Part shown: piece after piece, positions 25,171 through 38,400 of the stretch
Layout: every line of letters begins with the position of its first letter
How positions within the stretch are numbered: position 1 is the stretch's first letter
Source: Sclerodactyla briareus
Taxonomy: Eukaryota > Echinodermata > Holothuroidea > Dendrochirotida > Sclerodactylidae
DNA length: 64,000 bases
NCBI GenBank assembly: GCA_026419785.1
Contig: JAODTK010002887.1
Span: 266,424-330,423 of the forward strand
Direction: 5' to 3'
Notes under the pieces: model-generated
Told to the model about the DNA's origin: nothing
The model's database searches: none
Seen by the model: the letters and a program-made list of their open reading frames with translations, nothing else
Translations under genes and position numbers: made by a program

Positions 25171-26289
25171 CTCCACAGTGTTGGTATTCATCACCCTCAC
25201 TCTGAAGAATGTAATAGTATGGTATATGATCCCTCATTTCATTTTCACTTGAGAATAGTATTCCAGGACAACCTGGCACTACTTTCTTTTTTTCAAATTC
25301 TGTGCAAAATCTTCAATGTGTGTCGAAGCCGCTGCATCCCGACCGAGGCCGTCAATAAATTTATATTATTACCATGTGTTTTAATAAATAAATAATTTTG
25401 TTTTGTCTTCCCCAATGGCGACAGTCTAGTCTTCTGATATTATATGAGACAGGAGTTTTGTCCCAAAAAATGAGGATTGAACAAACCCAAGTTGATATGC
25501 AACAAATTTAATTCTTGAAGTCAGTACTCCGAATGAAAAAAAAATATGAATTCAGTTGTGAAAATGTTAATGCTTGTGTGATTTGCTATGAAGGTTATGC
25601 GTCTCATCAAATTAAAAAAAAAATGCTTTTGTATAGTTGACCACTTTGGCATAGTCCCATCCATTCCAGCGTACACAAGTTTGTGAATTTCATAAGTGTA
25701 CAGGTACTGGCCCTTAGAAGATATAAGGACAAAAACGAAAAACGCGCACTGCATAAAAAAAAAACATAAAGATTCCAGCAGCTGTGGCAAAAGGCGGTTT
25801 GGCCGCGGGTGGGTCAGAATTAGCCGCCCCAAAGGCTAAACACTCTCTCCACTGGCGAACTACTAGCTGGGACAGATAGCACAATTTGTATCCAGGGCAT
25901 ATAGAGCAGAGGTAATTGATTCTGGCCGCACCATCTGGCTTCCAATTAAAAGGTTGTGGAATTCAATTTGCGTGATTCCTGCCCATCCAATCAATTTGGG
26001 TACGACACATAATTGTTTTGTTTTTAATCTTTATAAAATAGCATTTCAAAATCCATCTTGGCTAGGCAGTCAGCAATACATTCACCCAATCAATGCAAGA
26101 CATACAGTGACTCAACCCTAACGACAAAACCAAACCAGAAAGCCAAGAGGCTTATGATACTTGAAGTTTGCTTACCTCAGATTACCCTTTGGCCTGATCA
26201 TAAAACAAGAGGGATCGTGCACTCAATATGGGAACCCACATACCAGGTATGAAATTGATCCACCAAGGTGTACGGGGTCGACGAAGTAT
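25171..26289. other. No supported gene
   Basis: Low-copy sequence with A/T runs. The minus-strand frame 25521-25832 is phenylalanine-rich and includes homopolymer runs; it shows no domain or splice signals. A short stretch CCAG..GCAGAG|GTAATT at 25894-25915 resembles a micro-exon but has no partner. Confidence 0.35.
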
Positions 26290-26331
26290 CGTGTTAACAA
26301 GCCAGGCGTCACACACACGTACCCACACAAT

Positions 26332-26376
<45 letters not shown>

Positions 26377-26470
26377 GGCGCGCGCGCTCGCGCACGCACA
26401 CACACACATCACGCACGCACACCACACACTGTCATGACTGCATATATTCCTTTGACTAAAGTCATCATAA
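26290..26470 (-). repeat. (CA)n microsatellite inside an element end
   Basis: CA/TG repeats run from about 26311 to 26430 with a GCGCGC interruption. Read on the minus strand the order is a decayed hairpin (TGACTTTAGTCAAAGGAAT), GCAGTCATGACA, the TG tract, then GCCTGGCTTGTTAACACGAT. The same order, in the opposite orientation, opens the array at 27.4 kb. Long alternating frames here are repeat artefacts. Confidence 0.8.
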
Positions 26471-27424
26471 TCAATAGTCTATGTACACACTACAGAGTAC
26501 AGACTACAGTGTCAGTTAGGCTAATTTGACAGATAATACTAAATAGTGTTTAAATAATCTTTTTAAATACAAAATTGCAATTCAGCACTGCAGACGCAAG
26601 TACTTTCAGGCCTAGAAAAGTCCCCGCAATATTTTTTATAATTAAATAATAAAAATACATTCCACGATCTGCATCACAGACCCCATCTCTGTATTTCAAT
26701 GGTCAGGTCCAGGCTTATGCAAAGTTTTAAGCACTGGAGACTAGGATTTCACCTCGCAATTCCTACTACGATATGAGGGGGGACGGACAGTGAGAGGTTT
26801 CACATGTGACCGCGCCGGTGCAGGATTCACTGCCTCGTAGGCACTCCAGCGCTGCACTGGTGACTTTCATGGCCCACAAGATGCGCGGGCGAGTGCAGCG
26901 CCAGTACATTTTATCGGCGTCTTATGGTATCCCATGCTACGTTAGTTGGTCGCGGTAATATTCAAAACAAATCCAGCAGCATCCTTGTGACTTTTTTTTT
27001 TTTTTTTTCTTTTGAAGCAAAAATATATTGTCCGGCAAAAACTGGCCTCGAGGCCGGCGGCCGGCCTCGAGTCCTCCAACACTGAAAATAGGACTGTCTG
27101 ATTGTCATCAAACATAGAAACTTAGCCTATATACACTGTCAGCATACCCTCCCTTTCATCATTTCCATTTCTGTGACGATCTTGATCTTTACCTCAAGAA
27201 CAAATTTCAAGCGGCGGGCAGAGACGGTAGCGAAGCGGTTAATAACCGCTTCAATTGTCTTTAAATACTATGCGCGGTGTAGTATTTCAAAGTGGGTACA
27301 GTGGACAACCATTTTGAATTTCCGAATGTACCAGTACAACCGAATTCCCTGAATTGCCCACAAACCAAAGAATCGTTTTGAGATTGAATTGAGCCTCCAC
27401 TTAACCCCTATGGCATTCGCCCCT
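26471..27424. other. Low-copy DNA with perfect GC-rich palindrome
   Basis: At 27047-27071 the bases CTCGAGGCCGG and CCGGCCTCGAG form a perfect 11-bp inverted repeat around CGG. A poly-T run ends at 27009. CpG density rises around 26810-26930, where AGCGCTGCACT and AGTGCAGCGC also form an inverted pair. No gene is visible. Confidence 0.5.
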
Positions 27425-29301
27425 TTTGATTCCTTGACGAAGTCAAGGAATCTCTGCAGTCATGACATGTGTTGTGTGTGTGTGTGTGTGTGTGACTCCT
27501 AGCCTTGTTAACACGATACTCAACCTCGCTTGATGGATCAAGTCCGTACTTTTGTTATATGGGTTCCCCCTAAGGTTATCATGATCCCTAGTGTTTTGGG
27601 GTCAGGTCGTCAGTCATCTGAGGTCAGGAGAGGGTCAAAGCTTGACAATCTTGTTAACACATAAGTCCAGAATGCCTGGTCCGATGCAGGTTGAAATTTG
27701 GTATGCCGCTTTCTTATGAGGAGCAACCGGAACCCCATTGCCTATGGTGTAATTCGGGTCGAGATTCGGGAAAAGGTCTCCCCCTGAGGTTAGAGAGTTC
27801 AAAGTCTAAAAATCTTGTTAACTCAACCCGTCGATAAGTCCAGAATGCCTGGTTCCGATCAGGTTGAGAACTCGGTATGCAGCTGTCGTATGAGGCGTAC
27901 AGGACTCTAGAGTGTTTTTGGTGTAAATCGGGAAGATCAGATTGGGGGGTACAGGAAACCACCACATTATCTATTGTGTAATTGGCGGGAGCAGGGGGCC
28001 AGATTCGGGAAAAAAAATTGGAAATTGTGAAAATGATAATATGCCAATTTGAGGTTCATTATAACCAGATAACTCGACCCCCACTTGATGGATCACGTTT
28101 CATACTTAGTATATGGGTTCCCCATAATGAGGACACCATTATCTCTATTGTTCTGGTGTCAGGTCAGGTCCCAGGTCTCTGAGTCATTAGAGCAAAGTCC
28201 TGAAAATCTTGTTACACGATAAGTCCAGAATGCCTGGTTTCATCAGGTTGAAAATCGGTATGCAGCTTTCTTCGAGATAACATGAAGTCTATTGTTTTTT
28301 GGTGTTATTGGGGAGGTCAGATTCGGGAAGAACTGGGAAATTGGTGAAACTTGAATAATTTTGCAAATTTTAGCTCGTTAACACGGTAACTCGACCCGCA
28401 CGTGGATGGATCGATTCATACTTGGTATTGGTTCCCCATAATGATACATGATCCCTATTGTTTTGGGGTCAGATCAAAGGTCCTCTGAGGTCAGAGAAGT
28501 CCAGATTCTGAAAAATCTTTTTAACACAATAATTCCAGAATTGCTGGCCGATCAAGTTGAATTCGTATGCAGGCTTTGTTTTGAGATAACAGACCCTATT
28601 GTTTTTTGTGTAATATAAAAAAAATAAAAAAAATGGAAAATTGGGAAATTGGGAATAATTGAAGTTTCATCAGCTCGTTAACACGATAACTCGATAAGTC
28701 GAACCACGTTGATGGATCAAGCTGATACTTGGTACGTTGTGTTCCCCCATTATAGTAACATTGACACTATTGTTTTGGAGTCAGTTGAGAGGTCGTCTGA
28801 GGTCACCAGAGTCAAGTCCAGAATATTGGTCGTTCTGATCAGGTTGAAATTTAGTGTGTATCCTTTCTATGGGGAGTACATGAACCCGTTTGTTTTTTGT
28901 TTAGGTCCGGGTTTGCACTTTGGTCAAAAACTGAGAATTTGTGAATAGTCGATATTTTGCCCAAGGTTGTTGGCTTGTAAGCATGATACCAACTTCATTT
29001 GGATGATTAGGCCCATACTTGTTATGTGGTCCCCCCACAATGAGTACATGGACCCTTTGTTTTTTGTGGTCAGGATCAGAGGTCATCTGAGGTCACCATA
29101 GGTCGAAGTCTGAATATCCTGAAATTCAGTGTGTACTCCCTATCAAGAGTATAGGAACCCTTTGGTTGGTTGGGATTAACGGGAAATTTTGATTGATGTT
29201 ATGTTGCCCATGAAGAGCTGGTGGCAACTCCATTTGGTCCTGTTGTCTACTATAGGTTGCCAGAAAGCGTCAAGGAATCACTAAGCCTTTTGGCTTTCTG
29301 G
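27425..29301 (+). repeat. About 300-bp tandem array with hairpin ends
   Basis: It opens with the near-perfect palindrome GATTCCTTGACGAAGTCAAGG..ATC (27426-27450), TGCAGTCATGACA and a TG tract (27473-27494). It then repeats a unit marked by CTTGTTAACACGATAACTCG, GATGGATCA, GGTTCCCC and GGTCAGAGGTCATCTGAGGTCA. Unit starts fall near 27527, 28074, 28391, 28690 and 28984, so the period is about 300-320 bp with one half-step. It closes with the inverted pair CCAGAAAGC / GCTTTCTGG (29260-29268 and 29293-29301). No coding content. Confidence 0.7.
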
Positions 29302-31340
29302 TTCGCCACATATTTTCTCTCAAACTCAGCAATGGTTAAACTTCTTTTGAAATCTACAAATACAAGCCTGAACTAGAGGGGGTTGGCACCCCCTCCCCCA
29401 TCTACGTACGCCAATAAAGGCCATAGACGATCGATGGCGCGGGCGAGGGCCTCCAAAATACGGCGCGTGAAAGTGATATTCTGATTCGCGCCAAATTGTC
29501 TGCCATCGCCGCCTCTCAGCTCACAGAATTCTCTGAGTGGCAACAACGTACGCTAATTCTCTGACGGTATTCACGCTAATTCGCTCTTGAATGGAAGGTA
29601 AGAATATTTCATTCCACCTCAGTGTTGTTTAAACCCCCCCTTGACTACGAATTTAATTATTATAGATCCTTATTACTGTGAATCATCAGTAACACTTATG
29701 ATCTTATCACTTATCACATTTCAGCAGAACTTTTTTCATTCTTGAAGTGGCAGTCTCACAAGCAGAAGGTGTTCTTTGCTAAAATTCTGTGAAGATGATT
29801 CGTTTTTATAGGCGACGCGCGACCAATGTTTCCTCATAAAATTCCCTTTGCGATTTCGCGATTTAGGCCTACTATCGCCGCAGAAGCTTAATATTTGTCC
29901 GGCTTTGGTAAGTTACCCGAGTTAGCCAGAGTATTTATTTCATTGTTTTCACAGAGCTAACATGATCCAATTAGCCCCTACCGTGTCTGCGTATTGAGTG
30001 ATTGAACCTTGACTCGACAGTTAGTCAGCACTACAGCCGGATTTTGCAATGCCAATGGCAGTGCAGGTGTGAAGTGTGATTGCCATACTATCCTACCCTA
30101 ACTATTTGGAGGCTACATCAGTACATGTGATAGTTGGTACATTCATTGCCCTACAGTGTCACTGTGTCACAGTGAGTGATTGCGATGAGTTTGTAATCAG
30201 TAGCTAGGCTAGTTCTTGAACACAGGCTTTTAAATTTAATGTTCGTATGCTCAGCATATCACAAGCTCTTATTTTATTGCAGTAAAAAGAAAATGACCTC
30301 ACATGGACGTAATCAATCGCCAAGGAGTCTATGTCTGACTTCACTGGTACACTGCCTCCCTCCCGTGAAATAATTTCTCTTGAAAATACACAAATACTGC
30401 CCAAGATCAACAGAAATGTTGTATATTTTGGAATGAAAGGGAAGTTCCAGGCAAGAGACATGTTTCCCTACTTTCCAGCATCTTTTCAAATCACTTCCAT
30501 CCGTATTTGAGTGCTCCGAACGACCCCCTGCAAGATCGAAACACTGAGTTCAAACTTCCGCCTTTGGCTAATGCGCCCTGACACAGCGCTACTGTGCACA
30601 GCGCCATCTTAGCGTGACTATTGAGAATCCTCCTTAATTGTGACGTAAGCCGACCCAGACTGCTATTTATAACCGAATAACACGATAACAATGTTATACC
30701 AGTCCAACTATGAACTGTTATTTGATCACGTCACTCGAAGTTTTAGCATGGCCTCGTTGAAACAATCATACTTTATAATCTGTACTACCCCTTCCCCTTT
30801 CTAATTAGCATGTTCACACAATTTATTGTCGAAAATTTCGAACAAATGACTGGATTTTGCCGACATAAATCAAACTGACGAAAACAAGCAGTCACATGAT
30901 TAAAATGACCAATCCGATTATGCGCCTTCTACGATGACTGTCATAGGAAATTTGTACAGTGGAATCTATCTCCACATACACTTACTCAATGGGCATCTCT
31001 AATATAACTTTGTTGTACGTCGGATCGAGCGAGTTCGAAAAGATTGTTGGCGAGTGGGCAATTTATTGCTTCTGTGATATTTTCTAATCGGATGTAGGCC
31101 ATAACTTCACTAGAAACGAATTGGATACTCCCCACCAGTGTAATTATGCATCCAATTTGTTCTCAATTAACAGTATTCTTTGTTTGAAAGAATTATGATA
31201 TGAACTGGCGTTCTGCTACATGTACTTCTGGGGCGCTGAGCGCTACTCACATACGTACGTACATGCACACACTGAGGCTATGCTGATTGCTTGGTCGTTG
31301 ACTTCGTCACGATATTGGGGGATATTTGAGAGTTGTGCAA
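29302..31340. other. Low-copy region; possible CpG promoter
   Basis: A CpG-rich patch at 29420-29600 contains an E2F-like GCGCCAAA and ends in TTGAATGGAAG|GTAAGA, which would suit a first exon on the plus strand, but nothing confirms it. A TATAAATAG on the minus strand at about 30672-30664 and TGACGTAA at 30640 are promoter-like. An inverted pair of about 30 bp (CACAGCGCCAT) joins 30583-30615 and 31340-31372. Only the exon candidate at 30.3 kb is listed as coding. Confidence 0.3.
30303..30396 (-). CDS. Candidate internal exon, unrecognised
   Basis: On the minus strand CTGTTGATCTTGGGCAG precedes a 94-nt open stretch that ends CCAT|GTGAGG. One frame is open throughout (31 codons), reading VFSREIISREGGSVPVKSD and then IDSLAIDYVH. 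Both splice signals are good. It lies downstream of the proposed end of the 31-35 kb gene, so it belongs to another gene or shows that gene's end is misjudged. Confidence 0.35.
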
Positions 31341-34300
31341 TCATGGCGCTGTGTACTGTACCGCGCTGTGGGTATGACTAGCAACCAAGGACGAGACTTT
31401 GAATTCACTGTGACAATGATAACAGAGGTCTTTCAAGTCTATCAAACCACCATTAGGAATGTCTGAAAAATATCTAGAAATGCAAGGACACATACCTCTT
31501 GCCTGAGTTCCTCGTTAACCTCTTAAGAATAAGAGCCTAGAACACCGATGCAGGATTTCAAAGATTAAGAGGCATCAAATTGAGGTATGCCCCCGAGACA
31601 TTGCCAGATCTGACTCGACTTGAGTACATAGCATTCTTAATACCTTTCAGTATCATTGTAGCATGGTCCATCATCAATGCACCAAGCACTCTAACTGCGA
31701 TATTTTCTATTTTATGACTCAAATCCAAGAATAATACAACCATTGGAATCACCTCCTCACGCTCTTCAAAATGATCCTAATTGGGTTGTATCTCGTAAAA
31801 ATTCAGGAAACTGTAAGAAGAACAACAAAATAAGTCATTTTATTTGAACCCACCTCAATTTCACATTTGGAACTGGGTCGGACCTGCCACTAAATTCATA
31901 CTATTTTCTCACGAAGTTATAGAACAGATATATGATATAATTAATCTCATTCTCTACTACAAATTGAGATTGGACCTATAAAGAACGATGAACAGTCATA
32001 GAGGCTGAAAACAATCTACCGATTTTCAGAAAAAGGCTACCAGCTTAGGCCACAATTTAGTGTGGCTAGGTAAAGGACAGATGCACAAATCGAAGGGGGT
32101 GGACGATATAGCCTAGGCTGAATAACGTTACGACTGATACGAGTGCCTGTGAGTCAACGTTACAAGCCCCTGTGTCCTTAAACATTGTGTTACACAATGT
32201 TACACATACCTACCTCCACAGTTCTGTGGAGGTGTACCGTAACATGTCATAGGCCTACATTCTGTTCTAGAACTAGTCAGTAGCATGCCATAGACCTTTG
32301 CACTAGCATGTTGTGGTGCACTGTGGGATAGTTCTGATGCATGCTGGGATACTTCAGGGGGCAGTTCTGTGTTAGCATGTATTGGGAAACCTTGTAAATT
32401 TAAATTAACTTCCTCATTCTCTGTGCATATTTTCTCGCTGCAATTCCTATTTGGCCTTCCATATTGCCCACTTTGCCCCCTGAGCTAAACCACAATGCAT
32501 TGCGAGAGGCTATTTGCAAAAAGGCTATAGCCTGGACCCCCTCAATCTTGCTAACTTTCGTGTACCCATTCACAGATCCAAGATACGCATTAACTGCCTA
32601 CAACCCAGTTACAAAAAATCAACATTCAGAGGGTGTGAGACATGTTCTTCCAGTCGACATAATCTTGTAGTTGAAATAGTTTCATAAACTTTTTGAGGTT
32701 CACATTCCATTACTATCCAAAATTTGGTTACCCGCCAGTATTGCGCAACTGGTCCTAATTTCTACATTGTGCGTATTCTGGTCATTACCTGGATGCACTG
32801 GAAGCTGAAAAAAATGCATATCACATTGATGTGAGGAGGCGAATGGTTGAAACTCTGAAAAGAGCGACGGCAGAGTAAAAGTGGGACATTTTCTCTGCTA
32901 GATGAAATAAATCTGGATGACATCAAAAATTTGAAGATGCCGGAACAGGCGTCTTGGGGAATGGGTCAATTTTGGTAGTCGTCCTGAGATTCTCCTATCA
33001 AGGTGAACAAATCGTTCCTGTTTAAGGAGGATATTATTTATTCATGGGACTGTCATATTGTATTTTTCCCACAGTGCAACATTCCCTATATGTGAATCTA
33101 TAGGAGACATTATTTCAACCCCTCTAAAAATTTGTACAGTCTGAGTCTCAATTTTCATTCATATCCGGGGCCTGGTGTCTGAACTACAAAAAGGCAGTTT
33201 TTGGATGGTCGCTGTCATTGCAAATTTTGAGATATTTGAGTAAGCTTTTTGGATCAGGTATGTCACCGTCTTTCCAATCAGCAGTTCCAGTTGTGATTAG
33301 TGGGGACTACATGACAAGCATGATGTCAATACAGACGGTAACACTTACACAGCAATGGAAAACCACAATCTGTATCATCGGCCTGCTCGCCTTGAGGTTA
33401 AATTATCAATAAGCGCAGATATGACTGTGTTGGTTGTATCTGATGGTCCGCAACAACTGTGTTATATAACTTAACGATTCCCTGACCTGAGAATCTTCAG
33501 AAGTCTCCCAAACAGGAGAAATCTCCAGACTGGAGTCATACCTGAGTCATTACATTAATAATTGCCTGCTCTCATACCCAACTAGATTCAATCCAAAGTT
33601 CAGGACACTGAAGTCCCTGAAATAGCATTACACTGATAACAGAAACGTTTACTCACATAGAAGTATAGGCGAGCTCCTGCTGCCCATATGCACTCTTGTT
33701 TGACCTGTGGCTTGACTTGAATACGGTAGCAGGCAGAGTTGATGAATTGAGCAGTACTGATCACTGATATGCTATGGGAATATTCTCGACTGTCTCTTTT
33801 TGGTCCTATGCAAAGTTGAAAACACCAACTAGTTGTTATTACTGCATAGGGACAGCATGCACATGCACATCTTGTCTACATCTGACAGCATCTGATGGCT
33901 TGAAAGTTGTACAATTCTATGGAATGGTTCTTGGTCATTGAAAGCATCAGTATAATGCAAACTTCTAAGTCTACTACCTAAAGATCTGATTGGTGATTTT
34001 CCACCAACAAGGCTGACTGGGGGAGTTACGAGTTTGTCAACCAATTGGCGATTTTTGGACCTGACACACACTTGTTGATATCGATAGGCTATACAATGGA
34101 AAGCAGCGTTGAACCATTTTAAATCATGTCGCCAGGGTTTGTACTAACTGATGAGACATTTCCAAACAGGGATGATAAACCAGAGAATGTAAGCTGTAAT
34201 TCAGTTTCAGCGTCACACATGGCGATGTATACGAATCAAGCGAGACCTGAAGCCTTGCAGATAATATTGCCAATCTAGATATCCAGGGGAGTGGGCACTG

Positions 34301-35201
34301 AGGCATGTTATATTTCACCAGTTCAAATGCGGTGTCATCAAGACATGATACTGAGAGTAAGTGTGACTGGGGCATTAATAAATTCATCAGTTTTACCTTC
34401 AGGGACTTCTATTTGAATGCAGACTATTCCACTCAATGATATATCTATAATTTCAGAAGAAACAAAGGCCACTGGAAGTATCGGACTCTTCATGGTACAG
34501 TATATGTTTGACAAACTTTTTCACTGGTCACTGCGAAGGGAGGTTGCGCAATGAATGAAACCAGGAAGAAATATTTTTCTTCTCGGACTAGATGCGCAGA
34601 GGTTAATGGGAAGGGAGTGTTAAAATACCTTTTACCTCCGGGACCCCCATTTTACGTCCCCATCTGAAAGGACTATCAGTGAATTCCAAGACCCGACCAC
34701 TTATTGGAACCTGGAGGAGCAGAGATTCAGGTTCAATGTGACGCTTTTTCAACCCCCAGCCAAACAGACGAGAATCAGTGCAAAACCCAAAAACCCACTA
34801 ACCCCAGAAACTTTGTTAAACCCATGTTTCAACTTCTTTGCAAGTTGAATTGTGCATTCGTTTCACATGCACAAGTGTGACCAAGGTTAATGTGTTGAAG
34901 TATAGCATGTTATGTTTCCATTACTACACCCAACACAAATACCACTCTTTCACATTCAGTAACAGGACAAGGACATGATTGATTATATTAAAAGACATGT
35001 GGTCAGAGTTTCGCGCTGTGTAGAACCCTTAATCATATTCTTAGCAGAAATGTAACTTTTCTGTGGAGAGGTGTAGCAAACCTTTAAAAAAGAACTCTGT
35101 GAGTCTATTTTGAAACAGTAGCTGAAAATCTAAAAAAAAAAAAAAAAAAAAACCCCACTCTTCCGATGTTGGAATGAAAGCACGTTTTCGATGTCCATCA
35201 T
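31341..35201 (-). CDS. Multi-exon gene, unrecognised product
   Basis: Exons, 5' to 3': start candidate 35201-35153 (MMDIENVLSFQHRKSG); 34710-34636; 34444-34397; 34274-33843 (with one or two frame changes or a small intron); 33763-33657; 33390-33349; 33306-33267; 32854-32789; 32484-32214 (serine/histidine/glutamine-rich, probably disordered); 31810-31644; 31462-31341 with stop TGA. Most have good signals, such as CTAT|GTGAGT, TGCTGT|GTAAGT, CTTTTCAG and TTCTTCTTACAG. Phases agree at most joins: 34397 to 34274, 33843 to 33763, 33657 to 33390 to 33306 to 32854, and 31644 to 31462. Segments include FINSACYRIQVKPQVKQEC, EEREEVIPMVVLFLDLSHK and DIPNGGLIDLKDLCYHC. Joins around the 32.2-32.5 kb exon are unclear. 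No family recognised. Confidence 0.6.
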
Positions 35202-35481
35202 AATGGGACAGCGAGCTGACAATTCCGCAAACATTTGGAGCACAGTAGACTTGGAAAAAAAGATACGCAATTAGTTACAGGAGATGAATGCACTGTTATC
35301 CTACGTCATAATACCAGTCAATAGGAAGACGTTTACGGGGATTGTGACCACACTACAGTGTTATAGACCTCAATACTCCAGTTGATGTGCTGATCAATTG
35401 TAGCGCTTCATCTTGCCTCATTTCAATCCCGGTGGCCGAGTGGCCATAATTTGAATCATCAACTGAAACGTTGATGTTTTG
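35202..35481. other. Upstream flank of the minus-strand gene
   Basis: This 280-bp stretch lies 5' of the proposed start at 35201. TGACGTAGGATA on the minus strand (about 35308) includes a CRE-like TGACGTA. GGTGGCCGAGTGG at 35431-35443 matches a Pol III A box but no B box follows. No TATA box is clear. Confidence 0.25.
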
Positions 35482-38400
35482 AAACCGCTTTTTTTCTCGC
35501 CTGAACTTTGTTCAAGGAAGACATGGTGGTCACTTTTGTTGTGTGTGTGGCTGTTCTGTCTGTCCTGTCTGTCCGTTCCGTATGTGCGGTTAGATATCTC
35601 CTGACCGTGGAAGCATCATGCTGGACCTTCTTGTGATGTGCGACGGTGAAGATTGCCGATGTGCATCCAACTTTTTCGTCACCAAAGACATTCTCATTGG
35701 CATAAATTTGCATATGTTATGAAAATTGGCCCAAGCTTGTGTAACAAGATATCTCTTGAATCGGTAGAATGCATTGGTGATGCCCGTTCAGGTATACCAA
35801 CTATGAAGCGTACACGAATCATCAGATTCCTGGCCTGATATATGCTAATTTAATAGTCTAATTTTGCATAATTTCTGACATTTTTGAAGTTTTGTTGGAT
35901 TTTGACGAAAATTGGTGGAGATGGGTTTATCTATAGTCCCAATGAATTTTACAATATGATAGGGCCCCAATTCATTTTAATGTTACTATCTGTCATTCAA
36001 GGTCACTTAGGGGTCAAACTGTTTTCTGGCCATAATATCGGTAAGAATTGATATCCGTGAAGGCTGGAAGGTTCACCATTGTGGCTAATGGTTACCTGAA
36101 TGTGTGTGACTCGTGACCGCAATTTGGACCTCTGTCGGGTGGTCATGGTGTTAAAGGTTGAGTCTTGAATCGTGTGCTTATTTAAGGAGGTGACAGGCAC
36201 AAAAAAGGAACTGGTTATTTTTGGATATGTGATAGACTTTGTGGTGCTGTTATGGAGGCGACCACCTCCCGCTCGATCAGACCATACTTTGTAGTTACAA
36301 GAGGTCAAGTTTTAATTTAATAGCTTTTTCGCCATCAATTGGGCGTGTTCATTGAATTTGGCCATACTGCTTCTAGGAGTGGATGCATCACATGGAAGTA
36401 ACAATTTTTATACAAACCGCCATGCTCATTGACCAGGTCATCAAGTTCACTTAGGGGTCAAAAACTGATTTAGGTACTTTTTGGCATAGCACTGGGCATG
36501 TTCATCAGGTGCAAAATGCTCCTAGGCTAGGAGTGGATGTATCACATGGAGATCCAATTTCATAAAAACTGCCATGTCATTAAAGGTCATTCAGGTCATT
36601 AGGGTTCAAAAACTGTTTTCTGGCATAATCGGAGATTGAATTCTGTGAAGGCCCTGGGGCAGGTTCACCATTGTTATCTAATTGTTGACCTGCATGTGTG
36701 TGACCTCTGACTCTCAATTTGACCTCTTCGGGTGGTCATGTGGTTAAAGGTTGAGTCTTGAATAAATTTGCTTATTAAGGAGTTACGGGCACAAAAAATA
36801 GAAACTGGTATTTTGGATATGTGATAGACTTTGTGTGCTTATGGAGGAGACCAACTCTCCGCTCGATCGGACGCATACTTTGGTAAGTTACAGAGGTCAA
36901 AGATTTAATTTAATAGCTTTTTTCGCAATAAATTGGGCGTGTTCATTGGAATGCAATATGCTTCTAGAGTGGATGCATCACATGGAGTAGTAACAATTTT
37001 TATCAAAACCGCAGGTCTGAAGTCTCAAAGTTCACTAGGGTAAAAACTGATTTTAGTAGCTTTTTGCATAGCACTGGGCATGTTCATCAGAATGCAATGC
37101 TCCTAGGAGTGGAATTTATCACATGGAGAGTTACAAGTTCATAAAAACGCCATGTTCATTAAGGTCATTCAAGTCATTAGGGGTCCAAAACTGTTTTCTG
37201 GCCATAATCGGAGAATTGAATTTCTGTGAAGGCTGGAAGTTGCACCATGGTGATGATAATTGTTGACCTGCATGTGTGTGCCTCTGACCTCAATTTGGAC
37301 CTCTGTCGGGTGGTCCATGTTTGGTTAAGGTTTGAGTTCTTGAATACATGTGGCTTATTTAAGGAGGTTAGGGCACACAAAATAGAAACTGTTATTTTTG
37401 GATATGTGATAGACCTTTGGTGCTTCTTTAATGGAGGAGACCAACCCCGCTTCGATCGTACGCATACTTTGGTAGTAAAGAGGTCAAAGTTTAATTTAAT
37501 ACTTTTTCGCATCAATTGGGCGTGTCCATTGAATGCAATATGCTTCTATGAGTGGATGCAATCACATGGAGAGTACACTTTTTATAAAACCGCCATGTCA
37601 TTGAAGGTCATCAAGTGTCATTAGGGGTCAAAACCTTATTTTAGTACTTTTTGGCAATAGCATGGCATGTTCATCAGAATGCAATGCTCCTAGGAGTGGA
37701 TGTATCACCTGGATTTCAATTTTCATAAATGCTGCCATGTCATTAAAGGTCATTCAGGTTCATTAGGGGTCAAAAATGTTTTCTGGCCATATCGGAGAAT
37801 TGAATTTCTTTGAAGGTCTGGAAGGGTTCACCGATTGTGATATAATTGTTGACCTTCATGTGTGTGACCTCTGACCTCAATTTGACCTCTGTCGGTGTCC
37901 ATGTGTTGCAAGGTTGATCTTGCATAAATGTGCTTCTTTAAGGATTTACGGGCAAAAAAAATAGAAACTGGTTAGTTTTTGGATATGTATAGAAAAAAAA
38001 CCTTTGTGTGCTTTAGGGAGGGACTAACTCACCCCTTCCGATCACTCTTACTTTGGTAGTTACAGGGGTCCAAAGTTTAATTTAATAGCTGTTCGACATA
38101 ACATTTGGCGTGTTCATTGGAATGAATATGCTTCTAGAGTGGATGCATCACATGGCGAGTAACACTTTTTATAAAACCGCCATGTCTTGAAGTCAGCAAT
38201 GTCCCACGTAGGGGTCAAAAACTGATTTTAGTAACTTTTTGGCACCAGCACTTGCCGCATGGTTCATTCAGAATGGCAAATGCTCCTAGGAGTGGATTAT
38301 CACATTGAGAGTGTACAATTTTCATAAAAACTGCCTTTCATTAAAGGTCATTCAAGGTCACTCAGGGTCAAAAACTGTTTTTCCTGGCCATAATCGAAGA

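Noticed and set aside
26161-26529. 122-codon frame and overlapping frames
   Set aside because: They are alternating-residue translations of the CA/TG microsatellite on both strands.
30491-30691. Minus-strand start MALCTVALCQGALAK as a mitochondrial presequence
   Set aside because: The same ATGGCGCTGTG text occurs inverted at 31343, so it belongs to an inverted-repeat element; no donor follows in frame.
31496-31521. 26-nt micro-exon reading VNEELRQE on the minus strand
   Set aside because: It would leave a 33-bp intron before the better-supported exon at 31462, which joins directly in phase to the exon ending at 31644.
37226-37624. 132-codon plus-strand frame
   Set aside because: It lies across satellite units and is not kept in the neighbouring units.
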